NCBI RefSeq assembly: GCF_024172165.1
Contig: NZ_JAMZEB010000001.1
Location: 744,001-808,000 of the forward strand
Length of the DNA: 64,000 nucleotides
Origin: Nonomuraea thailandensis
GTDB lineage: Bacteria; Actinomycetota; Actinomycetes; Streptosporangiales; Streptosporangiaceae
Reading direction: 5' to 3'
Shown: positions 60,656 to 64,000 of the stretch, in pieces
Position numbering within the stretch: position 1 is the first letter of the stretch
Layout of the letters: every line of letters begins with the position of its first letter
Translations under genes and position numbers: made by a program
The notes under the pieces: model-generated
Database searches by the model: none
What the model saw: only the letters and a program-made list of their open reading frames with translations
What the model was told of the DNA's origin: nothing

Positions 60656-62478
60656 TGCCCCGGGCCACGGCCTTGCCGATCATCCGCCCCGACCTCGTGG
60701 AGCACTACCTTGCTGACCGGGCCTCGCAGGACATGAACAACGATCACAAGGTTCGCTGGGGAGCACGAGCCCTGCTCGCCGCCGTCCCCGACCTGACGGC
60801 GTTTGACCGTCTGCCGCTGGAGCGACAGCTGGCCTTTCACCACGAGAGCCACCGGTTCGTCAGCTGGCTGGCCGTCACCGGGCACCTGCAGCCCGGAGCG
60901 GACTACTTGGTGGCCCGGCGGCCACGGCTGGACATCGTGCTGGCCCGCACCGACCCGGAGCTGCACCTGCGATTCATGGAAACCGCTCGCCTTCTCGGCT
61001 TTCGCGAGCCGCTGGCGATGACCCAGTTCAACCTGCTCGCCCACCTGGTGGCCCTGGCCCGCAAGCCAGCTGATCAGCTCCGGCAGGCCGACTGGGACGA
61101 AGGACGACGGCTGTTGCTGGAAGCCGCACGCCGTATCCCCAACCGCGGGGTGAAGGCGCTGTCGACGTCGTTGTTCAACCTGGAGGCCACGCTCTTCCAC
61201 TGCGGGCTGACCGACAACCTGCCACGTCGGCGCTCGCCCAACCGTGGCAATGTCCGGGCACGGCAGTGGTCGACCGTCCCGGCCACGATGGCCGCGACGA
61301 TGCGCCACTACCTGGCGCAGATCAGCGGGACCCTGCGATCGAGCACCGTAAAGAACGCCGAGCTGACCCTGCGCGAGTTCGCGCTGCTCATCACGTCCGA
61401 GGACCCAGTGGTGAGCTGCGTGGCCGACCTGCAGCGTCGACACATCGAACGCTACAAGGGCTGGCTGCTGGAGCGACCGGCCGCACGCGGCGGTCCGCTG
61501 CACCGGCATACGGTCCGCGATCGGCTGGGCACGCTACGGACCTTCCTGCGGCGCCTGGATGAGTGGGATGCCGACGATCGCCCCGCCCGACAGCTGGTCT
61601 TCGACAGCGACATGCCCATCGCCGACGAGCCACTCCCGCGGTTCCTCGACGACGCCGCGGCCGCCAAGCTGCTGGCCGCCGCCAGGCAAGATCCCGACCC
61701 GTTCGCGCGGCTGGCGATTGAGATTCTGGCCCGCACCGGGATGCGCCGCAGCGAAATGCTCGGCCTCACCATCGACGCCGTGGTCCAGATCGGCTCGGCC
61801 TACTGGCTGCGGGTTCCGGTGGGCAAGATGCACACCGACCGCTACGTCCCCCTGCACCCCCAGCTCAAAGCGCTGCTGGACGACTGGCTCCAGCACCGGC
61901 CCGAAGGGTTACGCTCGAACCTGTTGTTCACCGACCACGGCCGCCCAGTCAACGCCTCCCGCATCGAAACCGCCGTCCGCAACGCCGCCGACCGCGCCGG
62001 CCTGGGCCGAGTCACCCCACACCAGCTCCGGCACACGCTCGCCACCCAGGCGATCAACCGGGGCATGTCGCTAGAGGCCATCGCCGCGCTACTCGGGCAC
62101 CGGTCGCTGTCCATGACCCGCGTCTATGCCCGCATCGCCGATCGGACCGTCGCCGACGAGTACTTCGCGGTCACCGAGAAGGTCGAGGCCCTCTACGACG
62201 CCCCACGTCGGCTCCCCGCCGACGCCGAGGGCAGCGAGATGGCCAAGCTGCGGCGGGAGATGCACCGCCGGATGCTCGGCAACGGCTACTGCGCCCGCCC
62301 CGTCGAGATGGACTGCCATTTCGAGTCCATCTGCGAGTCCTGCACGTTCTTCGTCACCACCATCGAGTTCCGGCCGACCCTCGAACGGCAACGCGACGAC
62401 GCCGCGGCCAAGGGGCAAGTCGCCCGCGAACAGATCTTCAACGGCCTGCTCAATCGACTCGACGGACAGGCGTCGTGA
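60655..62478 (+). CDS. Tyrosine recombinase (TnpB-like), intact
   Basis: 607 residues from ATG 60655, overlapping the previous stop (TGATG). A long N-terminal region (SQDMNNDHKVRWGARALLAA) leads to a core-binding domain (SSTVKNAELTLREFALLITS) and the integrase domain: EILARTGMRRSEMLGLTIDA (Arg), RVPVGKMHTDRYVPLHP (Lys), THPHQLRHTLATQ-type HxxR (VTPHQLRHTLATQAINRG), LGHRSLSMTRVYARIADRTV (His and Tyr). A C-terminal cysteine cluster, YCARPVEMDCHFESICESCT, is typical of Tn554-type TnpB. All catalytic residues are present. Confidence 0.93.
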   Translation: MPRATALPIIRPDLVEHYLADRASQDMNNDHKVRWGARALLAAVPDLTAFDRLPLERQLAFHHESHRFVSWLAVTGHLQPGADYLVARRPRLDIVLARTDPELHLRFMETARLLGFREPLAMTQFNLLAHLVALARKPADQLRQADWDEGRRLLLEAARRIPNRGVKALSTSLFNLEATLFHCGLTDNLPRRRSPNRGNVRARQWSTVPATMAATMRHYLAQISGTLRSSTVKNAELTLREFALLITSEDPVVSCVADLQRRHIERYKGWLLERPAARGGPLHRHTVRDRLGTLRTFLRRLDEWDADDRPARQLVFDSDMPIADEPLPRFLDDAAAAKLLAAARQDPDPFARLAIEILARTGMRRSEMLGLTIDAVVQIGSAYWLRVPVGKMHTDRYVPLHPQLKALLDDWLQHRPEGLRSNLLFTDHGRPVNASRIETAVRNAADRAGLGRVTPHQLRHTLATQAINRGMSLEAIAALLGHRSLSMTRVYARIADRTVADEYFAVTEKVEALYDAPRRLPADAEGSEMAKLRREMHRRMLGNGYCARPVEMDCHFESICESCTFFVTTIEFRPTLERQRDDAAAKGQVAREQIFNGLLNRLDGQAS

Positions 62479-62541
62479 CCGAACTCAGAATCTGCCGAAT
62501 GCTGGCAGCATGATCTAACGATCAAGGCGGCAAGGGCGCGA

Positions 62542-62859
62542 CTATCGAGAGGGTTCCCTCCTCGCGTGCAGCCACGCTTTCTCGAACTCGTCTCGGCTGA
62601 TCTCCATCTCCACCAGCTCAGGATCGAAGAGATCCACGACAGGCGGATTGAAGGGCCAATCATCCGCCTGCGTTCCGCATAATTCACCTTGCCTGGAGGC
62701 ACGAAACATAGGATGAGCTGCAGGTTTTCCATCGACTGCCCGAATCGTTCGTTTCTCTAGGAGTCCACAACAGTCCAGGTCAGCAACGCGGTCGATCGGG
62801 CCGAGGGGCCGACAATGGGCCGAAGAACAGCGGTGGCAAATCCCTGCAAGCAGGGGCAA
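62542..62859 (-). CDS. Hypothetical protein, DUF6881-like C-terminus
   Basis: 105 residues in the longest frame. The convincing part is the C-terminal 80: DLDCCGLLEKRTIRAVDGKP, then DDWPFNPPVVDLFDPELVEM EISRDEFEKAWLHARREPSR. The E-I-S-R-D-E-F-E-x-x-W ending recalls small actinobacterial DUF6881-type proteins. The start is uncertain; GTG or ATG codons without ribosome binding sites lie at several places up to 62859. It is the most downstream of three small genes on this strand. Confidence 0.5.
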   Translation of the reverse strand: MPLLAGICHRCSSAHCRPLGPIDRVADLDCCGLLEKRTIRAVDGKPAAHPMFRASRQGELCGTQADDWPFNPPVVDLFDPELVEMEISRDEFEKAWLHARREPSR

Positions 62860-62988
62860 GTTGCCGACCTCCGAGTGGCGTGTGGCATCGACGCCCTATC
62901 GTCGATGCTGCGGCGGTCCGGGCCAGGACATGGGTCAGATTCCGAAGAGAGCGCCGTATGGCCTCTCCACCTGCGGAAATGCCAGAGC

Positions 62989-63510
62989 CTAGAGAAACGG
63001 CCTGTGGCCGCCGAGAAGGTGAAGCCACAGGCCAGCAGGCATGCCGTCGCTCCAGAGGTCCCGAATTACGCGGAACGCGGGATCCGGATCGCTCTTGATA
63101 GCGGTGCCGTCGTCGGCCTGTTCCACCTGGCGGAGCCGGCGGCCATCGGATCCGATCTCCATCAGATAGGTCGCCGGGTCCACGCCGTCGTCGCCATCCC
63201 AACGGCGCCGCAGATAGAGAACAGGCCTGTCCGCGAACGCGCCGAAGCCGGGCAGAGCACGCTGAGCATCACGCTTGGCTCGCAGGTCATCCAAGCCTCC
63301 TGGCATGGCGTGAGAGTCGATATCGGCCTCGGCCAGATTCCATCCCTGAGCCTGGTCAACAGCCTGCGGACTGTCGATGACCTCCACTTCAGCGAACGTC
63401 TCCAAGACCTCCCGGGCCGTCGTCGCATGGACCCACCACCACACTCCGCCCATGCCATAGTCATGCAGGACAAGGAAACGCTTCTTGGGCTCAGCCGCGC
63501 CATCGGTCAC
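62989..63510 (-). CDS. Hypothetical protein
   Basis: 173 residues from GTG 63510. It opens with KKRFLVLHDYGMGGVWWWVH ATTAREVLETFAEVEVIDSP and continues with GFGAFADRPVLYLRRRWDGD, ending with a short tail (AIKSDPDPAFRVIRDLWSDG). No transmembrane or signal sequence. I recognise the opening from uncharacterised actinomycete proteins but know no function. It begins 13 bases after the stop of the gene at 63524 on the same strand and is likely cotranscribed with it. Confidence 0.7.
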   Translation of the reverse strand: MTDGAAEPKKRFLVLHDYGMGGVWWWVHATTAREVLETFAEVEVIDSPQAVDQAQGWNLAEADIDSHAMPGGLDDLRAKRDAQRALPGFGAFADRPVLYLRRRWDGDDGVDPATYLMEIGSDGRRLRQVEQADDGTAIKSDPDPAFRVIRDLWSDGMPAGLWLHLLGGHRPFL

Positions 63511-63523
63511 AGCCAACCAGCTC

Positions 63524-63820
63524 CTACTCCTCGGCGAACGATTCGTTGCTCCAACGGAACCACGCCTCACCGTCCTGAACGTGAAGCAGGAACCCTGCCA
63601 CTGGACCATGAGGCGCTACTAGGCGCACGACCCGCGTGATCTTGTCATAGATCGTTTCCCATCGCTCATATTCCTCGTCGAGGGTGTCGAGCAGCGCCAG
63701 TTCCTGCTGGAACAGCGGTTCCAAATCAGGGAACGCAGGCCCGGCAACGAACCGACCGCTGAGCCACGGCCCATCTGCGTCCTCGATCGTGATCTCACCG
63801 ATTAAGTCGTCCTGACGCAT
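63524..63820 (-). CDS. Hypothetical protein
   Basis: 98 residues if started at ATG 63820, which has GAGGTG about eight bases upstream. Sequence: LIGEITIEDADGPWLSGRFV, FPDLEPLFQQELALLDTLDE EYERWETIYDKI, then VAGFLLHVQDGEAWFRWSNE. The pattern (PWLxGxF, then acidic helix, then FLLHxxxxxAWFRxS) is shared by uncharacterised actinobacterial proteins. The frame stays open upstream to the window edge, reading a helix-turn-helix-like MRVSLSRLRGKGRAG, so a longer PaaX-like fusion cannot be excluded. Operon with the preceding entry. Confidence 0.65.
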   Translation of the reverse strand: MRQDDLIGEITIEDADGPWLSGRFVAGPAFPDLEPLFQQELALLDTLDEEYERWETIYDKITRVVRLVAPHGPVAGFLLHVQDGEAWFRWSNESFAEE

Positions 63821-64000
63821 CAAACGCCACACCTCGCCACGCGAGCTCACCGCCGCTCCCGCCCTTCCCTTGCCGCGAAGTCTTGACAACGAGACCCGCA
63901 TATTAGAGGGGTGCCAACCGGCAAGGTCCGCTACGACAAGATAGGTCAGCAGCGGCACCATCGCTCGTGGTCCCGGGATCCTCCGCTGGCCGGCCTCATG

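Larger units (their letters stand above)
59571..62513 (+). mobile_element. Tn554-like element with two tyrosine recombinases
   Basis: A recombinase of about 340 residues, one of 607 residues and a third start codon follow each other with TGATG and GTGA overlaps, the tnpA-tnpB-tnpC layout of Tn554. The third frame (GTG 62475) stops after 12 codons. The left end lies within the truncated istA. I cannot define the right end, and no cargo is visible. Confidence 0.7.

Overview
The window is very GC-rich with GTG and TTG starts, actinobacterial protein families (AfsR/SARP regulator, class F sortase, ROK and HxlR regulators, DUF899) and frequent 4-nt GTGA/ATGA gene overlaps. This points to a soil actinomycete, most likely Streptosporangiales or Streptomyces-like; the genus is my inference. 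The region is an accessory, insertion-sequence-rich stretch, in which about half of the gene-sized features are transposases or their wreckage. I saw no rRNA, tRNA or CRISPR array.

Left part (1-26.5 kb): a partial SDR oxidoreductase is followed by a graveyard of mobile DNA. It holds a transposase gene split by a group II intron, an ISL3 element that truncates the intron, and IS110 and IS256 elements. Next come an ISAzo13-type element with an IS5 element nested inside it, then IS3, IS30, two more IS3-type copies and several IS5 scraps. Ordinary genes survive between them. These are an AraC regulator facing a zinc-independent alcohol dehydrogenase, a secreted serine hydrolase cotranscribed with a NarL-type two-component system, a pyridoxamine-phosphate-oxidase-like protein and a membrane protein.

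Middle (26.8-38 kb): a ten-repeat TPR protein; a secreted surface protein with its own class F sortase; a small predicted metallopeptidase with an 81-residue companion; a truncated ABC transporter; a LysR regulator divergent from an MBL-fold hydrolase; and a GlxA-type regulator. At 38.1-41.2 kb an IS701-type element carries a precisely delimited IS1182 insertion.

Right part (41.3-64 kb): mostly stress- or xenobiotic-type operons with clear operator palindromes. They are VOC/SDR/START-domain genes beside MarR and an alpha/beta hydrolase; an S9 peptidase; HxlR regulators, one beside DUF899; a ROK regulator; a secreted M6-like metallopeptidase; an AHSA1-ArsR-AHSA1 operon; and an orphan 1106-residue SARP/NB-ARC/TPR regulator. 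The end holds a truncated IS21 istA, a Tn554-like pair of tyrosine recombinases (one frameshifted before its catalytic tyrosine) and three small unknown genes.

The points I would follow first are the nested insertions whose ancestral reading frames can be rebuilt exactly, the hairpin covering the start of the first transposase, the dyad operators sharing CTTGCA half-sites across several promoters, the sortase/substrate pair and the metallopeptidase pair.
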